DNA of 64,000 nt, taken from Deltaproteobacteria bacterium. GTDB lineage: Bacteria > Desulfobacterota > Syntrophobacteria > Syntrophobacterales > Syntrophobacteraceae. This document shows, piece after piece, positions 45,545 through 54,673 of this stretch. The DNA lies in the NCBI GenBank assembly GCA_021813685.1, contig JAKAJS010000097.1, positions 24,363 through 88,362 of the forward strand, given 5' to 3'. Position 1 is the stretch's first letter. Every line of letters starts with the position of its first letter. The position numbers and the translations under genes are program-made. The notes beneath the pieces were generated by a model. That model had not been told where the DNA came from and did no database searches. It saw nothing but the letters and a program-made list of their open reading frames with translations.

Positions 45545-46465
45545 ATGGATGCCGAATTCCAAAACAGGCAAAGTGTCCTGAAAAGCTCGATCCTCGGGGA
45601 TTTGCCCGAAGAAGAGCTCGCCGAACTTGCCCGAACGGTTGAAACCCGGCTTGCCTTGCCCAAAGAGCTCATCTATTCCGAAGGCGATCCCCCGGACGCT
45701 TTCTATATCGTCTGTTCGGGTCGGGTAAGGATCTTTGTCAGGCGCAAAAACGGGCTCGAAAGGGAGTTCGCCGTTCGCACAGAAGGCGAACATTTCGGAG
45801 AGGTATCGCTTTTGACCGGCGAGCACCGCACCGTCAATGTCGAAAGCCTCGCCGAAACCCGCCTTCTGGTCTTCTCCAGGGAGCAATTCGACCGTTTGCT
45901 CCGCGACTTCCCGGAATTATCCCGAAAATTCGTGCGCGAAATGCGCAATTGGCTTCTCGAAGACCAGAAAATCATCGAAAAAGAAGCCGATGTTCTTCTG
46001 AGCTCTTCCAGGGCCTCCTGTTTCGATTTTATCCTCGTCCTGGGAATCAGTTTCCTTCTGGCCTTGACCTTCAATTTTCTGAACCCTCGTGGAATTCCTC
46101 TCATCCCGCCGCAACCGGAGCCCGTTCCGGCGATCAGCGCCCCCATGGCCATGCGTGAATACGAGCAGAAAAAGGCTGTGCTCGTGGACGCCATGCCCAA
46201 CAATTTTTACCAGCTCGAGCACATCAAGGGAGCCCTCAACCTGCCGCCGGCCCAGTTCGATCTCATGTACATGGCGAACTTTTCCCAAAGCGAGAACAAA
46301 GACAGGGATATCATCGTCTACGGCAGTACGGTGAGCGGTCCCTACGACCTGCAAACCGCAAACAAACTCATCCTAAGGGGATATAGGAACGTAAGAGTCC
46401 TCGCCGGCGGACTGAGGGCCTGGAAAGCCAACGGCTACCCGGTCGAAAAGAAGGGTTCCCGATGA
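45545..46465 (+). CDS. Cyclic-nucleotide-binding-like domain plus TM plus rhodanese-like domain protein
   Basis: LIYSEGDPPDAFYIVCSGRVRIFVRR...GEHFGEVSLLTGEHRTVNVESLAETRLLVF; TM; rhodanese-like YEQKKAVLVDAMPNNFYQLEHIKGALNLP. Confidence 0.8.
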   Translation: MDAEFQNRQSVLKSSILGDLPEEELAELARTVETRLALPKELIYSEGDPPDAFYIVCSGRVRIFVRRKNGLEREFAVRTEGEHFGEVSLLTGEHRTVNVESLAETRLLVFSREQFDRLLRDFPELSRKFVREMRNWLLEDQKIIEKEADVLLSSSRASCFDFILVLGISFLLALTFNFLNPRGIPLIPPQPEPVPAISAPMAMREYEQKKAVLVDAMPNNFYQLEHIKGALNLPPAQFDLMYMANFSQSENKDRDIIVYGSTVSGPYDLQTANKLILRGYRNVRVLAGGLRAWKANGYPVEKKGSR

Positions 46466-46941
46466 TCGCCGGGTTGCTAAAGCGGGTGATAACGAGCGAG
46501 TATCTCTCTTTTACCCTGCGGCTTGTTCTCGGCTTTTTTTTCATCTACGCCAGTCTTGGCAAGATCGCTCATCCCGCCCAGTTTGCCGAAGCCATAGCCA
46601 ATTATCGCCTGGCGCCCTACGTGCTCCTCAACCTCACCGCCGTACTCCTGCCCTGGGTCGAGTTCATCACGGGTCTCTTTCTGATCATCGGATTCAAATC
46701 ACACACCTCGGTAATCGTGATCGGCGTGCTCCTGGTGATGTTCGAAGTGATGATCCTGATCAACATCTACCGCGGAGCCCCCATCTCCTGCGGATGCTTC
46801 GATTCGGGGGGCGAGCCGATTGGATGGGAAAAAGTCTTCGAAGATGCGCTAATGCTGGCCTTTGCCGTGCAAATCTATTATTTTGACAGACTGGAGATTT
46901 TGAAACACTTCAGATCCACAACGGACCAGGGCGCCGGATAG
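46462..46941 (+). CDS. DoxX/MauE-family membrane protein
   Basis: LRLVLGFFFIYASLGKIAHPAQFAEAIANYRLAP...ISCGCFDSGG. Confidence 0.8.
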   Translation: MIAGLLKRVITSEYLSFTLRLVLGFFFIYASLGKIAHPAQFAEAIANYRLAPYVLLNLTAVLLPWVEFITGLFLIIGFKSHTSVIVIGVLLVMFEVMILINIYRGAPISCGCFDSGGEPIGWEKVFEDALMLAFAVQIYYFDRLEILKHFRSTTDQGAG

Positions 46942-46977
46942 CCCCGGCCGGAACCTCATAGCGGCGGTACGTTTTCC

Positions 46978-47262
46978 ATGAGCCTTCTATCGATCATTTC
47001 ACTCTTTTTCGGTTTAACCCTGATATACACGGGTTTTCTTCTCGCCTCGGCAAATCACGTCGCAGCCGGGATCGGGGCAAGCCTTGCAGGTCTGCTCCTA
47101 TGCCTCAGGCCGATGTTCCGTGCGGCGAGGATTTTAAGAGGCCACTCGATGGGAGGCGCTTCCCCACGAACCCTTCCCCGCAACGCCACTCGAAGAGCCA
47201 GGCCCAAAAAGGTCTACCTCAAAATCGTAAAGTCCGAAGACGACAAACCCACGATTCACTGA
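46978..47262 (+). CDS. Small membrane protein
   Basis: Two N-terminal hydrophobic segments; basic C-terminus. Confidence 0.5.
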   Translation: MSLLSIISLFFGLTLIYTGFLLASANHVAAGIGASLAGLLLCLRPMFRAARILRGHSMGGASPRTLPRNATRRARPKKVYLKIVKSEDDKPTIH

Positions 47263-47299
47263 TGCGGGGTCTAAACCCGCTTCGGAGAAGGAGACACCG

Positions 47300-47788
47300 A
47301 TGGACTGGGAAGAAGTTGTCAGGGACCCGAGCCTTAAAAACCTGCCTTTTAAAATCGAGACCAATAAGTGGGGAAAGATTATGATGGCTCCGGCCTCGAT
47401 TCTTCACGGCATTTATCAAAACCTCATTGGCAGTACCCTTGCCAGGTTGGTCGAGGGAGGGAAGATAGTAACCGAATGCTCCATCCAGACAGCTGAAGGT
47501 GTTCGGGTCGCCGATGTGGCATGGGGAAGTGAATCCTTCATCAAAAAGCACGGCATCAGTATTCTCAAATTTCCCGAGTGTCCCGAGGTTGTTGTTGAAA
47601 TAGAGTCCCCCTCCAATACCGCTTCCGAATTGGAAGAAAAAAGGCATCTCTATTTCCAGGCCGGCGCCCGGGAATTCTGGCTTTGCGAGGAAAATGGCAA
47701 TATGCGTTTCTTCAATCCTGAAGGGGAAATGGGAAGAAGCGATATTTTCGCGGAATTTCCCGCTCGTCTCGACATCGAAGTTGCATAG
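47300..47788 (+). CDS. Uma2 family (PD-(D/E)XK-like) protein
   Basis: GVRVADVAWGSESF...LKFPECPEVVVEIESPSNTASELEEKRHLYFQAGAREFWLCEENGNMRFF. Confidence 0.85.
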   Translation: MDWEEVVRDPSLKNLPFKIETNKWGKIMMAPASILHGIYQNLIGSTLARLVEGGKIVTECSIQTAEGVRVADVAWGSESFIKKHGISILKFPECPEVVVEIESPSNTASELEEKRHLYFQAGAREFWLCEENGNMRFFNPEGEMGRSDIFAEFPARLDIEVA

Positions 47789-47943
47789 AGCGGGGAAGCG
47801 ATTCGCCTCCGGACAGGAATCGCGCCCACTTTTTCCAGCAGACCGGAACGACCATTTCAAGATCGATCAATGGAAACGATGCTTGTCAACAAGGTGAACT
47901 GTCCGAAACTGTTCTCATGAAGTTCCACGTCCTCGGATAGCCT

Positions 47944-48183
47944 CTATGTCTTCCAGAAGATCGGCTCAGTATAGTCAATATAGGCCTGCGCATCCTTTAA
48001 GAATCGATCGGTCTCCCAACGCGAGGACAAATCAAGCATTCTTTGAACCTGCGCTTCGGTTAGCACACCACCCCGGTAAGCCTCGATCGCCAGGGATTCG
48101 AGGGCACCACGGGACAAGTCCTTCCATCGGTTTTGTATCTGTTGGACAAGTTCATCCGGGACCGAAATAAAGACATCCCTAAT
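47944..48183 (-). pseudogene. UPF0175-like antitoxin-family ORF without a canonical start codon
   Basis: IRDVFISVPDELVQQIQNRWKDLSRGALESLAIEAYRGGVLTEAQVQRMLDLSSRWETDRFLKDAQAYIDYTEPIFWKT*; in-frame TAA just upstream, only ATT available near the AAGGAG. Confidence 0.55.
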
Positions 48184-48497
48184 GGCTCCTTAAAGCAGGG
48201 GGTGAGCATTTTCACCGCCCGTGGCGGCAACCCTCTAAATATACAGCTTCTCGGCTATTCTGGCACAAAAAACAACAGCAACCCGGAGACGTTCAATTTT
48301 CTCTTCCGGTTAATAGAAATCTTGCAGGCGATATCTTACTTCCCCGGGAAGCCGACCATACCCGTCCATTGAGCGAACTGGTATCCGCCGGCAAAGGACT
48401 AACACGAAATACTCCTTCGAAAATAGAGTAAACAAAGGCAGGCGCAACAGGCAAAATTTCCTTCCCTTTATTCCCCGATGTGGTACAAGAGCGAACC

Positions 48498-48531
48498 ATG
48501 GTTAACCTCCACACTGGCCACGGTTAACCAT
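48498..48531. promoter_or_regulatory. BirA-type biotin operator
   Basis: ATGGTTAACC-N14-GGTTAACCAT perfect palindrome upstream of bioB. Confidence 0.85.
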
Positions 48532-48564
48532 AACGCACTCCTCTCCAGGAAAGGCCCTGACTCC

Positions 48565-49539
48565 ATGGGAACCCCCGAACTAAAAGCCATCCGCCAGGCG
48601 GCCGAAAAGGGCGAGGCGATATCGTGCGAGCCGGCGCTCCATGTGTTGGGCGCCTCCTCGGCCGATCTGCCCGAAATTTTCGCCGCCGCAAGCCTTGTCC
48701 GCAACCGCTATTTCGGAAACAGGGTCTCGCTTTGCTCCATTTTCAGCGCCCAGAGCGGTGCGTGTTCGGAAGATTGCGCCTTTTGCGCGCAGGCCTCCTG
48801 CCACGATACTGAATCCGAAATTCATCCTCTTTGCTCGAGCGAGTCCCTGGCGGAAGCCTTTGAGGAAGCGACAGAACTTCCCGTTACTCACCTGGGGATT
48901 GTCACGAGCGGATGTGCGCTCTCCGAGGAAGGAGTAGAGCGGCTGTGCGCGGTAATCGCGAAAAAGAGCCACCCGCGAGTCCACTGGTGCGCATCTCTAG
49001 GGTGTCTCGACTATGAGCTTCTTTGCCGTTTGAAATCCGCGGGGCTCAAAAGATTTCATCATAACCTCGAGACGGCACCGGGTTATTTTTCGCAAATCTG
49101 CACGACCCACAGCTTCGATCTTCGCCTGGAAACGGTGAGGCGGGCAAAACAGGCGGGACTCGAGGTCTGCTGCGGCGGGATATTCGGACTCGGGGAAACG
49201 AACGAGCACCGGGTGGAACTGGCTCTCCTCATTGCGCGTGAAGGAGTCGAGTCCATCCCGCTAAATTTTCTCATTCCCATTCCCGGCACGAGGCTGGAGA
49301 AGATGGAAGCGTTAAAACCGCTCGAAATCCTGCGAATCGTAAGCATGTTTCGCCTGACCAATCCCACGACGGAGGTACGAGTTTGCGCCGGGCGGGTTCA
49401 TCTGGGAGATCTTCAGTCGATGCTCTATTTTGCGGGAGCAAACGCGATGATGACCGGACGGCTCCTCACCGTCGACGGCAGCGGAGTGGAACGGGACATA
49501 AAGATGCTCAAAGCCCTGGAAGTCCAAAATGATTTCTGA
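48565..49539 (+). CDS. bioB: Biotin synthase
   Basis: RYFGNRVSLCSIFSAQSGACSEDCAFCAQAS radical-SAM motif; C-terminal AGRVHLGDLQSMLYFAGANAMMTG. Confidence 0.95.
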   Translation: MGTPELKAIRQAAEKGEAISCEPALHVLGASSADLPEIFAAASLVRNRYFGNRVSLCSIFSAQSGACSEDCAFCAQASCHDTESEIHPLCSSESLAEAFEEATELPVTHLGIVTSGCALSEEGVERLCAVIAKKSHPRVHWCASLGCLDYELLCRLKSAGLKRFHHNLETAPGYFSQICTTHSFDLRLETVRRAKQAGLEVCCGGIFGLGETNEHRVELALLIAREGVESIPLNFLIPIPGTRLEKMEALKPLEILRIVSMFRLTNPTTEVRVCAGRVHLGDLQSMLYFAGANAMMTGRLLTVDGSGVERDIKMLKALEVQNDF

Positions 49540-50686
49540 GAAGTGGATCGATGACGAACTGGCCCAGCTTCGGGAAAAGGGGCTGGAGCGACGCATCTCG
49601 GTATTCGACAAAGCAGGCGGAAAAATCGAGATCGGCGGGAAGACATTTCTCAATTTTTCCTCAAACGATTACCTCGGGCTTTCTCACCACCCGGAGGTGA
49701 TTTCCGCAAGTCGCCGGTATCTGGAAAACTACGGCTGCGGGGCAACGGCCTCAAGGCTTGTGACCGGGACGCTTTCCCCGTACGTGGAACTCGAAGAAGC
49801 GCTCGCGGCGTTTAAAGGCTATCCTGCAGCGCTGGTTTTCGGGAGCGGTTTTTTGGCCAACGCCGGAATCATCGCCTCTCTCGTGGGTCGAAGCGACCAC
49901 ATTTTTGCGGACAAACTGGTTCATGCGAGCATGATCGACGGGGCCGCACTAAGCCGCGCCACTCTCAAGCGCTTCCGCCACAACGACCCGGAGCACCTCG
50001 AATCGCTCTTAAAACAGTCTCCCGCCTCCGGGCGCAAACTGGTAATGACCGAGTCGGTTTTCAGCATGGACGGAGACGTCGCCCCGCTTCCCGAAATCGT
50101 GTCGGTCGCAGCCGCACACGGGGCGATGATCATGGTCGATGAAGCGCATTCGACCGGTGTATTCGGCCCGGGCGGAAGCGGAGTGATCCGCCGGTACGGA
50201 CTCGAAGACCGGGTGAATGTCTCCATGGGTACGCTCAGCAAGGCGCTTGGCGGCTATGGCGGATTCATCGCCTGTTCGCACGCGCTTCGAAAATTCCTCA
50301 TAAATCGCGCCCGCGCCTTTATCTACACCACGGGGCTCCCGCCCGCGGTAATCGGCGGGGCGATCGGGGCGCTTTCGGTCATCCAACGAGAAGGCAACCC
50401 GGGTGAGGAATTGCTCCGGCGCGCAGCGAATTTCAGGAAACGTTTGCAGGAAGCGGGCCTCGACGTTCTTGACTCGCAAAGCCAGATCATACCGGTGCTC
50501 ATAGGAGAGAATCAGAGAACGCTTGCGGTTGCGGAAAGACTTAAATCGAGAGGCATACTGGCTGCGGCCATCCGCCCGCCGACCGTGCCCGAGGGAACCG
50601 CGCGCCTCAGGCTCTCTCTCACCCTGGACCACAGCGAGCAGGATCTCGCGTGGGCGGCCGCGGAAATCGCCGGGGCGTGCCGATGA
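49529..50686 (+). CDS. bioF: 8-amino-7-oxononanoate synthase
   Basis: FLNFSSNDYLGLSHHPEV...MVDEAHSTGVFGPGGSGV...GTLSKALGGYGGFI. Confidence 0.95.
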   Translation: MISEKWIDDELAQLREKGLERRISVFDKAGGKIEIGGKTFLNFSSNDYLGLSHHPEVISASRRYLENYGCGATASRLVTGTLSPYVELEEALAAFKGYPAALVFGSGFLANAGIIASLVGRSDHIFADKLVHASMIDGAALSRATLKRFRHNDPEHLESLLKQSPASGRKLVMTESVFSMDGDVAPLPEIVSVAAAHGAMIMVDEAHSTGVFGPGGSGVIRRYGLEDRVNVSMGTLSKALGGYGGFIACSHALRKFLINRARAFIYTTGLPPAVIGGAIGALSVIQREGNPGEELLRRAANFRKRLQEAGLDVLDSQSQIIPVLIGENQRTLAVAERLKSRGILAAAIRPPTVPEGTARLRLSLTLDHSEQDLAWAAAEIAGACR

Positions 50687-51423
50687 GAAATTGCCCGGTC
50701 ATACTTGTTTCCGGCTGGGCGCACGGAGAGGAGTCCCTGCGCCCGGCAGCAGAAGCGCTCGCTCCTTCCCGGCCCGTCCTCTCCTTATCCCTGGCCTCAG
50801 CCGGCGCAGGGCAGGAAGCGGAAGGGGCTGTTTCCTCGTATGCGCGGACCATAGCAAACCATCTCGATCGATGGGACAAGCCCGCCTGCCTGCTCGGGTG
50901 GTCGACCGGGGGCGTAGCGGCGCTCGAAACGGCGGCGCGCTACCCCGACAAGGTCGCCGGCCTGGTTTTACTCGGCACGACCGCGAAGTTTTGCTCGGAG
51001 GGCGAATACAGCGCGGGCGTAAGGCCTGCGGCCTTGCGGGCAATGATTCTAGGGCTTGGGAAAAACCCCGAGGGGGTGCTTTCCGAGTTTCTTTCCAGGG
51101 CGCTTCACCCGTTGGAGACGGAAGAAGGCGTTTTGGCCGCCAGAATCAAAGCGGCTCTCGATACAGGAATAGACACGCTCATCGGCGGGCTCGAATACCT
51201 GACCAAAACGGACCTTCGACCGGAGCTTCCCGCGATCGCCCTCCCCTGCCTCATCCTGCACGGCGAAAAGGATCTGATCGTTCCCCCGCAGGCCGCCAGC
51301 TACCTCGATTCGAACCTTCCGCTCTCCCGGCTCGAACTTTTGCCCGCAACAGGCCACTGCCTGTTAGAGCAATGCGGAAGCTCCCTCATCCAAAAGATCG
51401 TGCACTTTGTGGAGCGGTTGTGA
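50683..51423 (+). CDS. Alpha/beta hydrolase, probable pimeloyl-ACP methyl ester esterase (BioH/BioG-like role)
   Basis: LLGWSTGGVAALETAARYPDKVAGLVLLGTTAKF; position between bioF and bioC. Confidence 0.75.
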   Translation: MRNCPVILVSGWAHGEESLRPAAEALAPSRPVLSLSLASAGAGQEAEGAVSSYARTIANHLDRWDKPACLLGWSTGGVAALETAARYPDKVAGLVLLGTTAKFCSEGEYSAGVRPAALRAMILGLGKNPEGVLSEFLSRALHPLETEEGVLAARIKAALDTGIDTLIGGLEYLTKTDLRPELPAIALPCLILHGEKDLIVPPQAASYLDSNLPLSRLELLPATGHCLLEQCGSSLIQKIVHFVERL

Positions 51424-52217
51424 AAAGCATACAAGGTGCTTCCTCGGTTTCCGCCCGTTTTGCCGCGGCCTCCAAAACCTATGACACGGTATCCGGAGCG
51501 CAGAAGGCGGTAGCCGAGAAGCTTTCGGCCTTTCTTCCACCTCCCGTGGAAGTCGACAGCGTGCTCGAGATCGGGTGCGGTACCGGACATCTTACCGAAC
51601 TTTTGGTGCACCGGTTCCCGCTCGCCTCTATCGATGCCGTAGACATTTCCGGGCCGATGACAGATTCAGCGAGGGAGCGCATCGGGAACTCCGGCAGGGT
51701 CTGTTTTCACGTAGCCGATGCAAGACGCTTTCGCCCCGGAGGAACGTTTTCGCTTGTCGCCAGCAGTTCCGCCCTCCACTGGATCACACCGGCAGAGGAG
51801 ATCATGGATAGGATAGCGGCAACGCTGAAGACGGGCGGCAACCTGGTATCGGCGCTTATGGTCGAGGGAACGCTGGGGGAGCTCGGGGCTGCGCGGGCGA
51901 GTCTTTTCCCTCACAAATCGGCACCCGTGCGCCTTCCGGCCGTGGAGGAAATCCTTTCAGCCATTGCCGGGGCGGGCCTCACCCTTGAGCGATATCGCTT
52001 CGAGAGATTGCGCCAGACTTGCGGCTCGGCCCGCGAACTTCTGCACAGCTTGAATCGGCAGGGAGTCACCGGAAGGCCCGAGTCCGGCTCCCGTCTGCTC
52101 AATCGAACCGAACTGCTTGCGCTTACCGACTATTATGACCGGCATTTCGCGGCCCCCGAGGGGGGCGTTGCTGCCACCTACTGCGTTCTTTACCTGACTG
52201 CGAGAAAGAAAAGATGA
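51420..52217 (+). CDS. bioC: Malonyl-ACP O-methyltransferase
   Basis: VSARFAAASKTYDTVSGAQKAVAEKL...SVLEIGCGTGHLTELLVHRFP...ASSSALHWITP; GTG start overlapping the previous stop. Confidence 0.9.
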   Translation: MKSIQGASSVSARFAAASKTYDTVSGAQKAVAEKLSAFLPPPVEVDSVLEIGCGTGHLTELLVHRFPLASIDAVDISGPMTDSARERIGNSGRVCFHVADARRFRPGGTFSLVASSSALHWITPAEEIMDRIAATLKTGGNLVSALMVEGTLGELGAARASLFPHKSAPVRLPAVEEILSAIAGAGLTLERYRFERLRQTCGSARELLHSLNRQGVTGRPESGSRLLNRTELLALTDYYDRHFAAPEGGVAATYCVLYLTARKKR

Positions 52218-54280
52218 GCATACAATCGGGATTTTTCATTACGGGTACGGATACGGACGCGGGCAAAACGGTTGCTGCTGCGGCGGTGCTGGTTTCCCTT
52301 CGCGCCGCCGGGATCGATGCGGTCCCAATGAAGCCGGTCCAGACAGGCGCCTTTATCTCAGAAGAGGGGATGCACAGTCCGGACCTCGACTTCTGTCTGC
52401 GCATGGCGGAGCTGAAACCGCACCCCGAGGAACTCCAGGACATGGTTCCTTACCTCTACGAGCCCGCCTGCTCGCCCCATCTCGCAGCATCGCTCGCAGG
52501 GCGCGAAATCTCCATGGAGCGGATCGTCAAAGCGTTTCAAAACCTTTCACACAGGCACGAATGCGTGGTCGTAGAAGGCGCAGGGGGTCTTCTGGCACCC
52601 ATTGCCGCAGACAGGACGATGCTCGATATCATGGGCGCGCTCGCTCTACCCGTGATCCTCGTCGCCCGGCCAGGACTCGGGACCATCAACCACACGTTTC
52701 TCTCCATCCGAGAACTCGAACGCGCGGGCCTGAACCTCTACGGCATCATCTTTTGTGAGACCGCCAAATCCGACTGGGGAAAAATAGAGCAGGATAACGT
52801 GGAGACGATCGCCCGGATGGGAAAGGCGCGGGTGCTGGGGCGCATAGGGTTTATCCCCGAACTGGCGAAGCCCTGCGCGCCCTCAGGACTTCTCCGGAAC
52901 GTGCTTGCGCCCGACCTCTTTCGACCGGATGAAATGCTCGCGGCAAATTCACAGGGCCAAACAGCAAAGGCCACAATTCGGGAAATGGACCGGGCAAGCG
53001 TGTGGCATCCCTACACGAGGCACTCGGCGACAAGGGAGGGATTTCCGGTGATCGCCCGGGGAGAAGGCGTCTATCTTTTCGACACCGAGGGAAACCGCTA
53101 TCTCGACGCCATCTCTTCCTGGTGGGCCTGCAATCTGGGACACAGCAACCCCAGACTCGTCGGCGCGCTCGTTTCCCAGGCGCGTCAACTCCAGCACAGC
53201 ATCCTTGGAAACCTCACCCACCCGCGCGCTGTCGAGCTCGCTTCCTCTCTTGCACAATTTTTCCCCGACACACGAAGGAGGACACTTTTTGCCAGCGACG
53301 GGGCGAGTGCGGTCGAAGCGGCGCTGCGGGTCGCCATCCAGTATTGGCACAACAGGGGGGAGAGCGGCCGCATAAGGTTTGCCGCCTTCGAAGAGGCCTA
53401 CCACGGCGACACCATCGGGGCAATGTCGGTGGGTTACCTGCCCGATTTCCACGCCGCCTACCGCCCGGTTCTCTTTCCGGTCCACAAGATGAAAACCCCG
53501 GACTGCTCCGCGTGCCCGGCGGGAAAATCCCGGTCGGGCTGCGAGATGGAGTGTTTGTCCCTCCTCGAGAGCGTGGTACGCAATAACGCGCGCGAGCTTG
53601 CCGCCGTTATTGTAGAGCCGCTGTGCCTGGGCGCTGCCGGAATGAAAATGTACCAGGCGGAGTGTCTTCGAAAGATTTCCGAGCTTTGCCGGGAAAACGA
53701 GGTGCTTCTCATCGTCGATGAGATCGCGATGGGCTTCGGGAGAACCGGCAGGATGTTTGCCTTCGAACACGCAGGGATCGACCCCGATATCGTCTGCGTC
53801 GGCAAAGGCCTCTCGGGAGGCTATCTGCCCATAAGCGCTGCAGTGGTAAAGGAGGAAATATTCCAGACCTTTGCCGATGAACCCCGGGACAACACCTTTT
53901 ACCACGGCCACACCTTCGCCGGAAACCCCGTCGCTGCCGCCGTGGCGGTCGAATGTCTCGATATCTACCGGGAAGAAAATATCGTGGCGAAGGCGAAACA
54001 GGCCGGGAATACTCTTTCCACAAGATTTGACGCTTTCCGGGACGTTTCCGGGGTCACCAACGTCCGCTGCCTCGGAATGATTGCCGCTCTGGATCTGAGC
54101 GAAAGAAGGGGCCTTTCGGGAACGGATCGCGCCCGGCGCATCTGCTCGGATATGCTGAAAAAAGGATTTCTGGTTCGCCCCCTGGGCGCGACTCTTTATC
54201 TCATGCTGCCGCTCATAACCTCTGAGGCGCTTATAGCCGAAACCGTGGATGGACTGCTCGATTCGGTCTCCAGGGTGTGA
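52214..54280 (+). CDS. Fused dethiobiotin synthetase / adenosylmethionine-8-amino-7-oxononanoate aminotransferase (BioD-BioA)
   Basis: N-terminal BioD (FFITGTDTDAGKTVAAAAVLVSLRAAG) continuous with BioA (VWHPYTRHSATREGFPVI...VDEIAMGFGRTGRMFAFEHAGIDPDIVCVGKGLSGGYLP). Confidence 0.95.
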   Translation: MSIQSGFFITGTDTDAGKTVAAAAVLVSLRAAGIDAVPMKPVQTGAFISEEGMHSPDLDFCLRMAELKPHPEELQDMVPYLYEPACSPHLAASLAGREISMERIVKAFQNLSHRHECVVVEGAGGLLAPIAADRTMLDIMGALALPVILVARPGLGTINHTFLSIRELERAGLNLYGIIFCETAKSDWGKIEQDNVETIARMGKARVLGRIGFIPELAKPCAPSGLLRNVLAPDLFRPDEMLAANSQGQTAKATIREMDRASVWHPYTRHSATREGFPVIARGEGVYLFDTEGNRYLDAISSWWACNLGHSNPRLVGALVSQARQLQHSILGNLTHPRAVELASSLAQFFPDTRRRTLFASDGASAVEAALRVAIQYWHNRGESGRIRFAAFEEAYHGDTIGAMSVGYLPDFHAAYRPVLFPVHKMKTPDCSACPAGKSRSGCEMECLSLLESVVRNNARELAAVIVEPLCLGAAGMKMYQAECLRKISELCRENEVLLIVDEIAMGFGRTGRMFAFEHAGIDPDIVCVGKGLSGGYLPISAAVVKEEIFQTFADEPRDNTFYHGHTFAGNPVAAAVAVECLDIYREENIVAKAKQAGNTLSTRFDAFRDVSGVTNVRCLGMIAALDLSERRGLSGTDRARRICSDMLKKGFLVRPLGATLYLMLPLITSEALIAETVDGLLDSVSRV

Positions 54281-54316
54281 GCCCTCTGCAGGCTGGCCCG
54301 ATATTCGCGGAGGTAG

Positions 54317-54339
54317 GCCCGCACAGAAAATGTGCGGGC
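54317..54339 (+). terminator. Hairpin after the biotin operon
   Basis: GCCCGCACagaaaatGTGCGGGC. Confidence 0.55.
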
Positions 54340-54367
54340 GTGGGGAATCTATTTCTTCATTCCGACG

Positions 54368-54571
54368 CTAGTTCCAGTCGGTTGTGGATTTTTCCTCATA
54401 GCCGGCCAGCAAAAGTTCCAGGTCCTCAGCGCTTAGTTTACGCACCTCTTCGGGCTGCCAGCGAAACTTCTCGATCAGATACCGGTGGATAGCCTTCATT
54501 CCCTGTAACCCGACGTAGCCTTCTCTTTCTGCAATATGATCACCGATTGCTTCGAACGCTTGGTGGCTCAT
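54368..54571 (-). CDS. Small hypothetical protein
   Basis: MSHQAFEAIGDHIAEREGYVGLQGMKAIHRYLIEKFRWQPEEVRKLSAEDLELLLAGYE. Confidence 0.6.
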   Translation of the reverse strand: MSHQAFEAIGDHIAEREGYVGLQGMKAIHRYLIEKFRWQPEEVRKLSAEDLELLLAGYEEKSTTDWN

Positions 54572-54673
54572 TGGCTCATCGCTCCTTTCTCGACGAATCA
54601 ATTTCGGTACTATTAACAATAAAGCTAATAACTCCCGTAGACCCGGGAAAGTGACAATATCTCGGAAAAGGAC

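Noticed and set aside
47218-48464. Uma2 gene plus UPF0175-like ORF as an intact defence or toxin-antitoxin system
   Set aside because: Uma2 proteins are common orphans, and the UPF0175-like ORF lacks a start codon and a toxin partner.
50523-52217. 564-aa ORF suggesting a large fusion
   Set aside because: Only the part from the GTG at 51420 is BioC; the upstream part overlaps bioF/bioH in another frame and reads as low-complexity R/P/G.
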